Assembly (NCBI GenBank): GCA_021789895.1
Contig: JAJYIU010000013.1
Coordinates: 26,166-90,165 of the forward strand
Source: Acidobacteriota bacterium
GTDB lineage: Bacteria > Acidobacteriota > Terriglobia > Terriglobales > SCQP01
Direction: 5' to 3'
Length of the DNA stretch: 64,000 bases
Shown: positions 1 to 8,558 of the stretch, piece after piece
How the letters are laid out: each line of letters starts with the position of its first letter
Numbering within the stretch: position 1 is the first letter of the stretch
Program-made: the position numbers and the translations under genes
Notes under the pieces: model-generated
The model's input: the letters and a program-made list of their open reading frames with translations, nothing else
What the model was told of the DNA's origin: nothing
Databases searched by the model: none

Positions 1-48
1 CCCGCGGCGGCGTGCTGGAATGATGGCAGGACGCTACTGGAGGATGCG

Positions 49-972
49 ATGCCGCGATGCGGATGGCGATTGGGTGCCGGGCTGGCGCTGCTGGCCGGCA
101 CGCTGGCGGGCCAGGCGCAGCTTTCCGGGCGGGTGCAGTTGCCGGCGGCGCGCCGGACGCCGCTGCCGGGCGCTTGGGCCGCCGCCGCGGCTCCGCCGGC
201 CGCGGTCTATCTGGCGCCGCAGCGGCTGCTAACGGCCGCCGGCCGGCCTTCGTTCCAGCTCAACGTTACCTGGAACCGCTTTACGCCGGCGCTGCTGGCG
301 GTGCCGGCGGGGGCGCAGGTGATTCTGGCAAACCGCGGCACCGTCCGCGAGCCGCTCGAACTGCTGCGGCTGCGCGGCCAGGAGCGGTTTCAACAGCACT
401 GCGCCATCTGCCATGGCTCCAATGGCGAGGCGCTGACCCCGGTGGGGTCCAGCATGCAACCCCACGCGCTCAACCTGACCTCGCCCGGCATTCAGGCCTG
501 GAGCGAGGCCCACATGGCGCAGGTGGTCTGGCACGGCATCCCCGGCAGCGGCATGCCGCAATGGCAGCGGGTGCTGCGCTACCGCGACCTGCTCAACATC
601 GTGCATTACGTCAAGCAACTGCCCGCGATCAACCGCGGCACCGCCCTGCCACCCGCTTCCGGGCCGGCCCGCCGCGCCGCCGGCTGGGTGAGCGATCGCC
701 TGGGCACGCTCGCCCCGGGCGAGACGCGGACGCGCAATTTCCCCCTGCCCGGCATTTATCCGGTGGATATCGCCTCGCAGCCCGGCGAGCCCGCCTACAT
801 CGTGGTCGCCCCCAGCCCGTACTGCACCATCACCGATGTGGCCGGCCGTTACCGCCTGCCGCCGGCGCCGCCGGGACATTATCAGCTCGTGGTCTGGCAG
901 CCGGGCAGCCCCGCCATCGTGCGCAATCTCGTGCTCCAGGCCAATACCAATCTCAGTTTGAATTTGCACTGA
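49..972 (+). CDS. Cupredoxin-like secreted protein with an inserted cytochrome c domain
   Basis: A 307-residue protein with an N-terminal signal peptide (about residues 1-23). The start is ATG 49, preceded by GGAGG at 39-43. Residues about 68-105 (FQLNVTWNRFTP, LLAVPAGAQVILANRG) and 230-300 (PGIYPVDI, AYIVVAPSPYCTITDVAGRY, PPGHYQLVVWQPG) resemble the two halves of 'methylamine utilization'-type plastocyanin-like proteins. Between them lies a mono-haem cytochrome c domain with CAICH at 118-122 and a probable axial Met at about 169 (GSGMPQW). The family's usual copper ligands (a His after the first half and a C..H..M cluster before AYIVV) are not seen. It is probably a periplasmic electron carrier encoded with the next cytochrome gene. 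Bases 3-23 may be the last codons of an upstream gene (..RGGVLE stop), too short to identify. The cytochrome call is firm; the cupredoxin relationship is inferred by recall of the family pattern. Confidence 0.8.
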   Translation: MPRCGWRLGAGLALLAGTLAGQAQLSGRVQLPAARRTPLPGAWAAAAAPPAAVYLAPQRLLTAAGRPSFQLNVTWNRFTPALLAVPAGAQVILANRGTVREPLELLRLRGQERFQQHCAICHGSNGEALTPVGSSMQPHALNLTSPGIQAWSEAHMAQVVWHGIPGSGMPQWQRVLRYRDLLNIVHYVKQLPAINRGTALPPASGPARRAAGWVSDRLGTLAPGETRTRNFPLPGIYPVDIASQPGEPAYIVVAPSPYCTITDVAGRYRLPPAPPGHYQLVVWQPGSPAIVRNLVLQANTNLSLNLH

Positions 973-1011
973 GATCGAATATTCCCTGCTTTGAAGGAGG
1001 ACCCCAACATC

Positions 1012-1386
1012 ATGCTTCAGCTACGTACTTCATCTCCGGCGCGCCGCTTCAGCCTGGCCGCCGCGCTGTCGTTGGCCCTGGGCGGCGGCCTCGCCCTGGC
1101 GGCGCACGGCCGCGGCGGTTCCGGCAGCTCTGCGCTGGCCGCCGGCCGCAGCCTGTTCATGTCCAAATGCGCTGTTTGCCATAAACCCGACGGCAGCGGG
1201 CAAAGCTATCTCGGTCCCAAGGCCAATCTGCATCGCACCGCGGTGCAGAAAAAATCCGACGCCGAGTTGGAAGCGTTCATTAAAAAAGGTTTTCCCCCGA
1301 TGCCGGCCTGGAATGGAGTGCTGACCGAGACCCAGATCAAGTCGGTCGTCCGCTATATCCGCACCTTTAAATCCGGCAAGCATTAA
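1012..1386 (+). CDS. Small mono-haem cytochrome c
   Basis: A 124-residue secreted c-type cytochrome. The start is ATG 1012 with AAGGAGGA at 994-1001 about ten bases upstream; the TTG at 991 lies inside the ribosome-binding site and is not a credible start. An Ala-rich signal peptide (about 1-32) is followed by CAVCH at residues 53-57 and a C-terminal PPMPAW containing the likely axial Met, ending in the usual helix (TETQIKSVVRYIRTF). It lies 39 bp after the cupredoxin/cytochrome gene on the same strand, so the two probably form an operon and exchange electrons in the periplasm. It resembles the small cytochrome at 36057-36377 (same length class, GPK-N motif, KK-rich linker). Confidence 0.88.
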   Translation: MLQLRTSSPARRFSLAAALSLALGGGLALAAHGRGGSGSSALAAGRSLFMSKCAVCHKPDGSGQSYLGPKANLHRTAVQKKSDAELEAFIKKGFPPMPAWNGVLTETQIKSVVRYIRTFKSGKH

Positions 1387-1421
1387 GCGCAGCCCTGCGC
1401 CCTCCGCCGCTTGTCCGGCGC

Positions 1422-1447
1422 GCGCCGCCCGGATCCCCGGGCGGCGC
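1422..1447. terminator. GC-rich hairpin between convergent genes
   Basis: Perfect 11-bp inverted repeat, GCGCCGCCCGG (1422-1432), loop ATCC, CCGGGCGGCGC (1437-1447). It lies between the cytochrome gene ending at 1386 and the convergent membrane-protein gene ending at 1462. There is no T tract on either side, so a bidirectional transcription stop is plausible but not certain. Confidence 0.45.
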
Positions 1448-1461
1448 TATGGCCATCGTCT

Positions 1462-1653
1462 TCAACGCCGCGGCCGCGCGCGCCAGGCGAGTAGCAGCAT
1501 GCCCACGCCGAAGGCGGCCAACACCACGCCCCAGAGCAGATCTACATTCACGCCCTGGCGCACCATGCCGGCGCCGGCGTGGGCGACGCCATAGACGGAC
1601 AGCAGCAGTCCGAAAAAAGTGAACAGCAAGCCAATCGCTTGTCGGAGATCCAT
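1462..1653 (-). CDS. Small two-helix membrane protein
   Basis: A 63-residue protein with two predicted transmembrane helices (about 8-27 and 38-57) and a positively charged tail (RARPRR), so the C-terminus is probably cytoplasmic. It starts 23 bp downstream of the symporter stop on the same strand and is probably co-transcribed with it. I recognise no family. A role as an accessory to the transporter is inferred from position only. Confidence 0.6.
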   Translation of the reverse strand: MDLRQAIGLLFTFFGLLLSVYGVAHAGAGMVRQGVNVDLLWGVVLAAFGVGMLLLAWRARPRR

Positions 1654-1676
1654 CGGCGTACCCGCCTTTCCGCGAT

Positions 1677-3344
1677 TTAGCGGAACCAGAGGTTTAAAAA
1701 GATCAATACCGCGGCCACCGCGGCGGCCAGCCCGACGGGACGGCGGTACCAGGGCGCCGCCTCGGCCGGCGGCCGCGGCGTGAGCGAGCGCACCAGCCCC
1801 GCCAGTTCGGTTTCCGAGCGCGGCGCGGTGAACAGGCTGATGCCAATCGTGACTAGCAGGCAGAGGCTCCAGGCCCAGATCGCGCCCCAGAAATTCTGCG
1901 CCATGCTGCTGGGGTAAGTGTGCAGCACGCCCAGCCAGCCGCCCGGGCCGCCGAGCGAGCGGGTGAGCGAGAAGTGTCCGGCGGCGGCGGCGATGCCGGC
2001 CAGCAGTCCCCAGAAAGCGCCATGGCCGGTGGTGCGTTTCCAGAACATGCCGAGCAGGAAGGTGGCGAACAGCGGCGCGTTGACGAAGCTGAAGACCAGT
2101 TGCATGTAGTCCATCAGGCTGTTGAAATTGCCCACCAGGTAAGCGCCGCCGATCGAGATCAGGATGCCGCCGAGCGTGGCCCAGCGTCCGACCTGCAGGT
2201 AATGGCGGTCGGAGCGTCCGGGGCGGAGGTAGCTCTGGTAGATGTCATAGGTCCAGACGGCGTTGAAGGCGGTGACATTGCCCGCCATGCCGGACATGAA
2301 GCTGGCCAGCAGCGCCACCAGGCCGAGGCCGATCATGCCCGAAGGATAGAAGCGCGCGATCATCAGCGACAGCGCCTGGTTGTAATTGACGTGGCCGCCG
2401 GCCTGCGGCCACTGCGCCAGCGGCACCAGCGCGATGGCCAGAATGCCGGGAACGATCACGATGAAGGGAAACAGCATTTTGGGGAAGGCGGCGATCAGCG
2501 GCGTGCGCCGCGCGGCGTTCATGTTTTCGGCCGCCATCGCGCGCTGGATCACCAGGAAATCGGTGCACCAGTAGCCGAACGAGAGCACGAAGCCGAGCCC
2601 CATCACCAGGCCGAACCATTCGATCCCCATCGGGTTCTGGCCGGGATGGGTCATGTTGCGCCACATGTGCAGATAGCCGTGCAGATGCAGCCCCGCCAGG
2701 CGCGCCCGCAGCCCGCTCCAGCCGTGGACTTCGCGCAGCCCCAGCCAGGTGAGCGGGGCGAAGCCGAAGACGATCAGGAAAAACTGCAGCACCTCGTTGT
2801 AGATCGAGGAGGTGAGGCCGCCGGTGATGGTGTAGGCGAGTACGATGCCGGCCGAAAGCCAGTAGCTGAGGCTCATGCTCCAGCCCAGCACCGCCTGAAA
2901 CAGCAGCGCCATGGCGTACATATTGATGCCGCTCATCAGCAGAGTCATGACCGCGAAGGTGACGGCGTTCAGCGCGCGCGTCTTTTCGTCGAAGCGCAGG
3001 CGGAGGTATTCCGGCACCGAGCGGGCGCGGCTGCCGTAGTAGAACGGCATCATGAACAGCGCCACGAAGATCATCGCCGGCACCGCCCCTACCCAGTAAA
3101 AGTGGCTGGTGAGCATGCCGTACTCGGCGCCGGAGGCGGCCATGCCGATCATTTCCAGCGCGCCGAGGTTGGCGGAAAGGAAGGCCAGGCCGGTGATCCA
3201 GGCGGGAACGCGGCGCCCGGAAAGGAAGAAGTCCTCGCTGGTGCGCATCTGGCCGCGCAGCCGGAAGCCGATCGCCACGACGAAGGCGAAGTAAAGGACG
3301 ATGATCAGGATGTCAATCCAGTGCAGTTGGAGATGGAGGGGCAA
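1677..3344 (-). CDS. Sodium:solute symporter (SSS family)
   Basis: A 555-residue polytopic inner-membrane protein of the SSS family, which couples sodium entry to uptake of a sugar or other organic solute. Diagnostic parts include the N-terminal TSEDFFLSGRRVPAW segment, the SANLGALEMIGM helix, the SVPEYLRLRF segment, the AYTITGGLTSSIYNEVLQF segment and about 13-14 hydrophobic helices. Length is normal for the family. The overall pattern is nearer the SGLT (sugar) branch than the proline or pantothenate branches, but the substrate cannot be read from sequence. The small membrane protein at 1462-1653 follows it. Confidence 0.88.
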   Translation of the reverse strand: MPLHLQLHWIDILIIVLYFAFVVAIGFRLRGQMRTSEDFFLSGRRVPAWITGLAFLSANLGALEMIGMAASGAEYGMLTSHFYWVGAVPAMIFVALFMMPFYYGSRARSVPEYLRLRFDEKTRALNAVTFAVMTLLMSGINMYAMALLFQAVLGWSMSLSYWLSAGIVLAYTITGGLTSSIYNEVLQFFLIVFGFAPLTWLGLREVHGWSGLRARLAGLHLHGYLHMWRNMTHPGQNPMGIEWFGLVMGLGFVLSFGYWCTDFLVIQRAMAAENMNAARRTPLIAAFPKMLFPFIVIVPGILAIALVPLAQWPQAGGHVNYNQALSLMIARFYPSGMIGLGLVALLASFMSGMAGNVTAFNAVWTYDIYQSYLRPGRSDRHYLQVGRWATLGGILISIGGAYLVGNFNSLMDYMQLVFSFVNAPLFATFLLGMFWKRTTGHGAFWGLLAGIAAAAGHFSLTRSLGGPGGWLGVLHTYPSSMAQNFWGAIWAWSLCLLVTIGISLFTAPRSETELAGLVRSLTPRPPAEAAPWYRRPVGLAAAVAAVLIFLNLWFR

Positions 3345-3505
3345 GGGGCGCTCCTGTCGCGCGTACGCCGGCGCGCGGCCGATGCGCAGGACGCGCCGGG
3401 CGGAAATATAGCATAGCGGCAGGGCTGATCGGGATCGTGCAGGGTGGAGCGATGCTCAACGGTGGTCTCGTGGGCCGCCGCTGATGGCGCCGGGAGTTGC
3501 CGGGT

Positions 3506-4693
3506 TCAAACCCCGGCTACCAGCGCGCGCGGGGCGGCGGCGGCGACCTGCTGATAAATGTCGCGCAGGCTGGCGGCGGCCAGATCCCAGCTATAGCGCG
3601 CCGCCTGGGCATAGCCTGCCTGGATCAGATGGGCGCGCAGTTCTTCGTCGAACAGGCAGCGGCGCAGGCCGCGCATGATGTCGTACACGTTATCGGGATT
3701 GACCAGCAGCGCCGCCTGCTGCAGCACTTCGGCGAGCGAGCTGGTGTTGGAAGTCACCACCGGAGTGCCGTGCGCCATGGCCTCGAGCGGCGGCAGGCCG
3801 AAGCCTTCGTAGAGCGAGGGGAACGCGAAGACGCGGGCGGTGTCGTAGAAGACGCGCAGCACGTCCACCGGGACGAAGCCGAGGAAGCGAACTTCGTTTT
3901 GCATGCGGCAGCGGACCACGGCGCGGCGCAGCGCGGGCTGGCGCGAAACTTCGTCGCCGATGACAATTAGTTTCAAGTCGGCCTGCGCGGTGCCGGCCAG
4001 CTCGGCTTTCAACGCGGCGAAGGCCTCGATCAGGCGCACGACGTTCTTGTGCGGGCGCACGCTGCCGGTGTACAGCACGAAGGGCGCGTCAATGGCGTAG
4101 CGGGCGGCGACCGCGGCGCGCTCCGCCGGGCTGGCATGGCCGCGCAGGAAGCGCTCGTCAATGGCGTTATAGACGACGGTGATGCGCTCGGCGGGCACGC
4201 CGAAGGTGCGTTGAATGTCCCTGCGGGTCGTGCGCGAAACGGCGATGATGCGCCCGGCGCGGAGCAGCGAACGGCGGATGAGCTGGTATTTCAGCCAGCG
4301 CGACACCCGGCGGCCGGGAGGATTGGGATAGAGGAAATCCACCAGGTCATGCACCGTGACCACGTGCGGGCAGGGCAAGTGCTGCGGAATCCAGTCGTAA
4401 TGCGGCACGTGCAGCAGGTCGGCGCCGTGGCGGCGCAGCAGCCAATACAGGGCATAGAGATTGCGCGGCGAGGCTTCGGCCAAGGGATAGCGCACCGGCT
4501 CGAAATTCGGCGGCAGGCCGTCGGCCAGGTGGCGGTCGCCGCCCAGCAGCAGGTAGCGGGTGGAGCGGTCGAAGCGGGCCAGGCTGCGCACCACATTGCG
4601 GATATAGGTGCCGTAGCCGAATTGATTGACGCGGCGCATATCGAGCGCCACCGTCAATGAAGGCCCGGCGAGCCTGGATTGCGCGGCATTCAT
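3506..4693 (-). CDS. Glycosyltransferase family 4 (GT-B fold)
   Basis: A 395-residue glycosyltransferase with the GT-B layout. The N-terminal acceptor domain includes LDMRRVNQFGYGTYIRNVV and HVPHYDWIPQHLPCPHVVTVHDL. The C-terminal nucleotide-sugar domain includes VLYTGSVRPHKNVVRLIEAF, the E-x7-E segment PSLYEGFGLPPLEAMAHGTPVV and a final DLAAASLRDIYQ helix. Such enzymes transfer a sugar from a nucleotide donor onto a growing polysaccharide or lipid at the cytoplasmic face. No polysaccharide cluster surrounds it, so the product is unknown. The stop codon sits in the loop of a short GCCGGG/CCCGGC inverted repeat (3499-3517). Confidence 0.87.
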   Translation of the reverse strand: MNAAQSRLAGPSLTVALDMRRVNQFGYGTYIRNVVRSLARFDRSTRYLLLGGDRHLADGLPPNFEPVRYPLAEASPRNLYALYWLLRRHGADLLHVPHYDWIPQHLPCPHVVTVHDLVDFLYPNPPGRRVSRWLKYQLIRRSLLRAGRIIAVSRTTRRDIQRTFGVPAERITVVYNAIDERFLRGHASPAERAAVAARYAIDAPFVLYTGSVRPHKNVVRLIEAFAALKAELAGTAQADLKLIVIGDEVSRQPALRRAVVRCRMQNEVRFLGFVPVDVLRVFYDTARVFAFPSLYEGFGLPPLEAMAHGTPVVTSNTSSLAEVLQQAALLVNPDNVYDIMRGLRRCLFDEELRAHLIQAGYAQAARYSWDLAAASLRDIYQQVAAAAPRALVAGV

Positions 4694-4749
4694 AGGGGAT
4701 GGCAGCCGAACCCGGCGGAAAAAACGCCCATCTTTAAAACAGATGCCGA

Positions 4750-6015
4750 TCAGGCGACCGGGGCGGGCCGGCGCGCGGCGTAGAGTGGAAATGCGTCCGC
4801 CAGCTCGAGCACCTGCCGCTGGACGGCAGCCGCCACCGCGGCATCCCGGGGCGCGCGCAGCACGCGCGCGATCCAGGCGGCGATGCGCCGCATTTCCGGT
4901 TCGCGCATGCCGCGGGCGGTGAGCGCCGGGGTGCCGAGGCGTATGCCGCTGGGGTTGAGCGGCGGATTGGAGTCGAAGGGGATGGCGTTTTTGTTGACGG
5001 TGATATTGGCGGCGTGCAGGGCGTCTTCGGCTTCGCGGCCGCGAACGCCGCCGGCGTTGACGTCCACCAGGAAAAGATGGGTGTCGGTGCCGCCGGAAAC
5101 CACCCGCCAGCCTTCTTCCTGCAGGGCGGCGGCGAGGGCGCGGGCGTTGGTCACCACCTGGGCGGCGTAGGCGCGGAATTCCGGCTGCAGCGCCTCGCGG
5201 AAACAGACCGCCTTGGCGGCCACGATGTGCACCAGCGGGCCCCCCTGCTGGCCGGGGAAGACGGCCTTATCCACTGCGGCGGCCAGTTCCTGGCGGCAGA
5301 GAATCATGCCGGCGCGCGGCCCGCGCAAGGTTTTGTGGGTGGTGGTGGTGACCAGATCGCAGTCCGGCACCGGACTGGGATGCACGCCCGCGGCGACCAG
5401 GCCGGCAAAATGCGCCATGTCCACCATCAGCCGCGCGCCCACCTCGTCGGCCGCTGCGCGCATGCGGGCAAAATCAATGATGCGGGAATACGCGCTGCCG
5501 CCGCCGACGATCAGCTTGGGTCGGTGCTCGCGCGCCAGCGCCAGCAGCGCATCATAGTCAATCGTCTCGGTTTCGCGCGCCACGCCGTAACCGTGAAAGC
5601 GGTAGAGCTTGCCGGAAAAATTCAGCGGATGCCCGTGCGTCAGATGGCCGCCGTGCGCCAGATCCATGCCTAGCACGCTGTCGCCGGGCTGCAGCACCGC
5701 GGCGTAGGCGGCGGCGTTGGCCTGGGAGCCGGAATGCGGCTGCACGTTGATGTGTTCGGCGCCGAATAATTGCTTGGCGCGCTGCCGCGCCAGCTCTTCC
5801 ACCCGGTCGGCATTCTCGCAGCCGCCGTAATAACGTTTGCCGGGATAGCCCTCGGCATATTTATTGGTCAATACCGAGCCGGCGGCTTCCAGCACCGCTT
5901 CGCTGACGAAATTCTCCGAGGCGATCAGTTCCAGGTGCTCGTGCTGGCGCAAGGTTTCCGCCTGTATGGCGGCGGCAACTTCCGGATCGAAGGCGGCAAG
6001 AGGGGTCTCTGGCAT
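4750..6015 (-). CDS. glyA: Serine hydroxymethyltransferase
   Basis: A 421-residue cytoplasmic PLP enzyme that interconverts serine and glycine while charging tetrahydrofolate with a one-carbon unit. It shows the expected N-terminus ([12 protein letters not shown]), [28 protein letters not shown] and the PLP-lysine segment [12 protein letters not shown]. Length matches the family. The start ATG lacks a good Shine-Dalgarno sequence. A strong promoter-like pair sits so close upstream that the mRNA may be leaderless (see 6021-6050). It is probably transcribed alone, because a terminator separates it from holA. Confidence 0.95.
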   Translation of the reverse strand: MPETPLAAFDPEVAAAIQAETLRQHEHLELIASENFVSEAVLEAAGSVLTNKYAEGYPGKRYYGGCENADRVEELARQRAKQLFGAEHINVQPHSGSQANAAAYAAVLQPGDSVLGMDLAHGGHLTHGHPLNFSGKLYRFHGYGVARETETIDYDALLALAREHRPKLIVGGGSAYSRIIDFARMRAAADEVGARLMVDMAHFAGLVAAGVHPSPVPDCDLVTTTTHKTLRGPRAGMILCRQELAAAVDKAVFPGQQGGPLVHIVAAKAVCFREALQPEFRAYAAQVVTNARALAAALQEEGWRVVSGGTDTHLFLVDVNAGGVRGREAEDALHAANITVNKNAIPFDSNPPLNPSGIRLGTPALTARGMREPEMRRIAAWIARVLRAPRDAAVAAAVQRQVLELADAFPLYAARRPAPVA

Positions 6016-6020
6016 GGCCT

Positions 6021-6050
6021 ATTTTACAGTTTTCAGTTTTTGCTTGTCAG
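6021..6050 (-). promoter_or_regulatory. Sigma-70-type promoter directly in front of glyA
   Basis: On the minus strand, CTGACA (6050-6045) matches the -35 consensus at 5 of 6 positions. An 18-nt spacer follows, then TAAAAT (6026-6021) matching the -10 consensus at 5 of 6. Only five bases separate the -10 box from the glyA ATG, so transcription would start at or very near the A of the start codon. Confidence 0.6.
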
Positions 6051-6120
6051 GCAGTGTCGCGTTTAGCCGCCGGCCGCTGTGGCAGTGGCCGCTGCAGCGC
6101 GCCGGGACGCGAGCGGCGGT

Positions 6121-6250
6121 AGAAAAAAAATCCGGAAGATCGGGTTGCGATCTTCCGGTCAGTGGTCGTTGCCCTTTCGGGCACGGTCAAGTGTGTGGAT
6201 AAATGTATTTTACACGTTTTCGAAATCCGTAAAACAGAATTTTTCCGCGG
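6121..6250 (-). ncRNA. Candidate small structured RNA ending in the holA-glyA terminator
   Basis: Between the holA stop and the terminator there is no credible gene on either strand. A promoter-like pair lies at CTGTCA (6286-6281), 18-nt spacer, TATTAT (6262-6257), minus strand. The predicted transcript of about 130 nt contains a GCCC-GAAA-GGGC hairpin capped by a GNRA tetraloop (about 6173-6184) and then the terminator hairpin. It could equally be the 3' untranslated region of holA. No known family is recognised from sequence alone. Confidence 0.3.
6122..6158 (-). terminator. Intrinsic terminator downstream of holA
   Basis: On the minus strand, CCGGAAGATC / GATCTTCCGG form a perfect 10-bp stem (6158-6149 and 6141-6132) with a 7-nt loop, followed by AT8 (6131-6123). 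There is no T tract on the other side, so it works only for leftward transcription. It ends transcripts from holA or from the RNA candidate just upstream. Confidence 0.85.
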
Positions 6251-6346
6251 TGGAAAATAATACACTCTGCTTGATTTTGGTGACAGTCCAGCCTTGCGGT
6301 CCGGCCGCTGTCGGAAAAAATAAAGGCTTAAGAATCTTATCTTTGC

Positions 6347-7492
6347 TTATGCTTTGCTGATTTCGAAGATCAGGCCCTCGAAGAGCCAGCGGCTGGAAAC
6401 CGGGCTGGAGCGCAGTTCTAGATCGATATGTTGCAGGCGAACCAGCGCGCGGCCTATCAGCGCCTCGCTCCAGTTGCGGCCGAGTTCGATGATGGCGTCG
6501 GCAAGGAAGGGCGGAGGTTTGAGTCCGGGCGGGAGCAGGCGATAAAGCGAGCCGCGGTCGAAGACCTTGAACTGCTTCGCCAGCAGGCCCTGTTTTAGCG
6601 CGCGGCTGAGCTGATAGACCAGCGGGATGGCGGCGCTGTCGCCCTGATCGAGCCAGATCAGGTTGAGCACTTCGAGCAGGCGGCGGCGGTCGCGGCGGGC
6701 CAGCGGCGGCAGCAGGTCGGGGAGCGAGCGCTGGCGCAGGGCGGCGGAGGAAGCCAGCACCAATTCGGCGTTGGCAGGGCGGCCGCCGGCCAGCAAGGCC
6801 AGTTTTTCCAGCTCCGGCTCGAGTTGCGAAAGATCGTAATCCACCAGCTCGAGCAAAAGCTCCGCGGCCTCGGGCTCGAGTTTCAGGCCGCGCTCGGCGG
6901 CCAGTTCGGACAGGACCAGGACGGTATCTTCCGGCGGAAACGGCCGGCATTGCACGATCGGGCACAAATCCGCGAAGACTTTCTCGATGCGCTCGAAACG
7001 GGTGCGATCGTCGTAGCTCATGCGCCGCGGGTCGGCGGTGAGGTGTACATGTCCGGCGACGAGCAGCAGATGGGTATCGGCGCTGGGCGCGGCGAGATAG
7101 GCGGCGAGATTGCGGGGGAAATCGCCGTGCTTTCGCGCGCCGCGACGCGGGCGCGGCTCGGCCTCTTCTTCCTGCCCGCCTGCGGCAGCGTCGCCGCCGC
7201 CGCGGGCAAACAACTCGGCCACATTGCGCACCAGGAAGACTTGCGCCGGCGACATCAGCGGGCGGTTGCGGGCGCGGCCGAGAATTTCATCCAGCGGCTC
7301 GCGCTCGAGATCGCAATCGAAGCTGGCCAGCGGGCGCAGCGGCTCGGGCAGGACGCGATCCAGCAGGGCGCGGCGAAACCGCGCCTGGAGAAACAGGTTG
7401 TCGCCCAGCAGCAGGTAAGCCGGCTCGAGGCGCTCTTGCCGCAGCGGCGCCAGCCAGAGCTCGAGCGGATTGTAGGCCGCGGCCGGGGACAT
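6347..7492 (-). CDS. holA: DNA polymerase III subunit delta
   Basis: A 381-residue clamp-loader delta subunit, which opens the sliding clamp during replication. Recognisable parts are the N-terminal YLLLGDNLFLQARFRRALLDRVL segment, the middle AAERGLKLEPEAAELLLELVDYDLSQLEPELEKLAL stretch typical of HolA domain II/III, and the C-terminal helical collar (LSRALKQGLLAKQ, LIGRALVRLQHIDLELRS). Like other delta subunits it lacks Walker motifs. It has an acidic, low-complexity insertion at about 96-120 (GGGDAAAGGQEEEAEPRPRRGARK). It is divergent from the DUF2520 gene, with about 190 bp between start codons. Confidence 0.85.
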   Translation of the reverse strand: MSPAAAYNPLELWLAPLRQERLEPAYLLLGDNLFLQARFRRALLDRVLPEPLRPLASFDCDLEREPLDEILGRARNRPLMSPAQVFLVRNVAELFARGGGDAAAGGQEEEAEPRPRRGARKHGDFPRNLAAYLAAPSADTHLLLVAGHVHLTADPRRMSYDDRTRFERIEKVFADLCPIVQCRPFPPEDTVLVLSELAAERGLKLEPEAAELLLELVDYDLSQLEPELEKLALLAGGRPANAELVLASSAALRQRSLPDLLPPLARRDRRRLLEVLNLIWLDQGDSAAIPLVYQLSRALKQGLLAKQFKVFDRGSLYRLLPPGLKPPPFLADAIIELGRNWSEALIGRALVRLQHIDLELRSSPVSSRWLFEGLIFEISKA

Positions 7493-7685
7493 GGATGGAC
7501 TATTGTTTCAAAGCCGGCATGCGAGAACAAGTGTGGCGCGGCCGAGAGCGAGGCGCTGCGAGGCGCTGCAATGCACTCCGCCCGGCAAGGCGGAGGTGGG
7601 CCGCGCGCCTCGAGCCCGCGGGCCGGCCGGGCTCCGGGCGCGCATGTTTCTACACGCCGGTCGCACACGCTTCTACACTACAGCT

Positions 7686-8516
7686 ATGCCGCGGATGGTC
7701 ATCGTCGGCACCGGACGCCTGGCGCAGGCGCTTGCCGCCTGGGCGCCGCGCGCCGGCTACACGCTCGCGGCGATCGTCAGCCGCGATGCGCGGCGCGCCC
7801 GCGCCCTGGCGCGCCGGCTTCATGCCGGCCGGGGACTAGCGCTGGGCCAGCCGCTGCCGCAGGCGGAGCTGTACTGGCTGGCGGTGCCGGACGACGCCCT
7901 GGCGCGCACCGCGCGGCGGCTGGCCTCAGCGCCGGCGGATTGGCGGGGGCGGGTGGCGCTGCATTCGAGCGGGCTGCGCGACCGCGGCGTGCTGGCGCCG
8001 CTGGCCGCCCGCGGCGCCGCCACCGGCAGCCTGCATCCGCTGATGAGTTTTGCCGCCGGCGTGGCGGTCGAGCCGCGCGGCATCCTGTTCGGCTTCGAAG
8101 GCGCAGCCGGCGCGCGGCGCAGGGCGAAAGCGATGGTCGTGCGCTGGGGCGGCGAATGGCTGGAGCTGCCCGCCGCCGCCAAGCCCGCCTATCACCTGGC
8201 CGCCACGCTGGCTTCACCCGGATTGGTGGCCCTGCTGGCGGCGGCGCAGTGGGCCGGCGGGCGGCGCCTGCCGGCGCGCAGCCGAAAAAAACTCTGGCGC
8301 GGCCTGCAGCGGCTGATGGCGCAGACGGCGCAAAACCTGGCGCGCCCGGGAGCGCGGCCGGCCGGCGCCTGGACCGGTCCGCTCGCGCGCGGCGACCGGC
8401 AAACGCTGCGCCGGCACCTGCAGACCGCCCGCGAACTGGGCCTGGCCGATTTCTACCGCGCGCAAGCGCGCCTGGCGCGCCGCCTGCTGCCTTCGCAAGG
8501 GCAGGCGAAGCGATAA
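7686..8516 (+). CDS. Rossmann-fold / DUF2520 NAD(P)-binding protein
   Basis: A 276-residue protein with an N-terminal dinucleotide-binding fold (MVIVGTGRLAQALAAWA, then AAIVSRD) related to F420-dependent NADP oxidoreductase and pyrroline-5-carboxylate reductase folds. A helical C-terminal domain of the DUF2520 type follows (YHLAATLASPGLVALLAAA, LMAQTAQNL, GPLARGD, LADFYRAQARL). The GSLHPLMSF motif near residue 115 is characteristic. ATG 7686 is chosen because the fold begins there; ATG 7695 is an alternative, and neither has a clear ribosome-binding site. The substrate is unknown. Confidence 0.8.
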   Translation: MPRMVIVGTGRLAQALAAWAPRAGYTLAAIVSRDARRARALARRLHAGRGLALGQPLPQAELYWLAVPDDALARTARRLASAPADWRGRVALHSSGLRDRGVLAPLAARGAATGSLHPLMSFAAGVAVEPRGILFGFEGAAGARRRAKAMVVRWGGEWLELPAAAKPAYHLAATLASPGLVALLAAAQWAGGRRLPARSRKKLWRGLQRLMAQTAQNLARPGARPAGAWTGPLARGDRQTLRRHLQTARELGLADFYRAQARLARRLLPSQGQAKR

Positions 8517-8558
8517 GCGCCGCCCGGCCGCGCTCCGCCCCGGCGGCGGAAAATCAAT

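Noticed and set aside
1920..3416. Long open frame on the plus strand opposite the symporter gene (also 6824-8659 and 55685-58066 plus strand)
   Set aside because: Products are His/Gln/Arg/Ala-rich low-complexity shadows typical of antisense frames in GC-rich DNA; the opposite strands encode clear families.
3499..3517. T-arm-like sequence suggesting a tRNA
   Set aside because: No acceptor stem, anticodon arm or D arm can be built around it, and it encodes the last codons of the glycosyltransferase.
6321..6340. Resemblance to the shared core of the inverted-repeat elements (TAAAGGCTTAAGAATCTTAT)
   Set aside because: Only partial match and no flanking inverted motif pair; likely chance in an AT-rich stretch.
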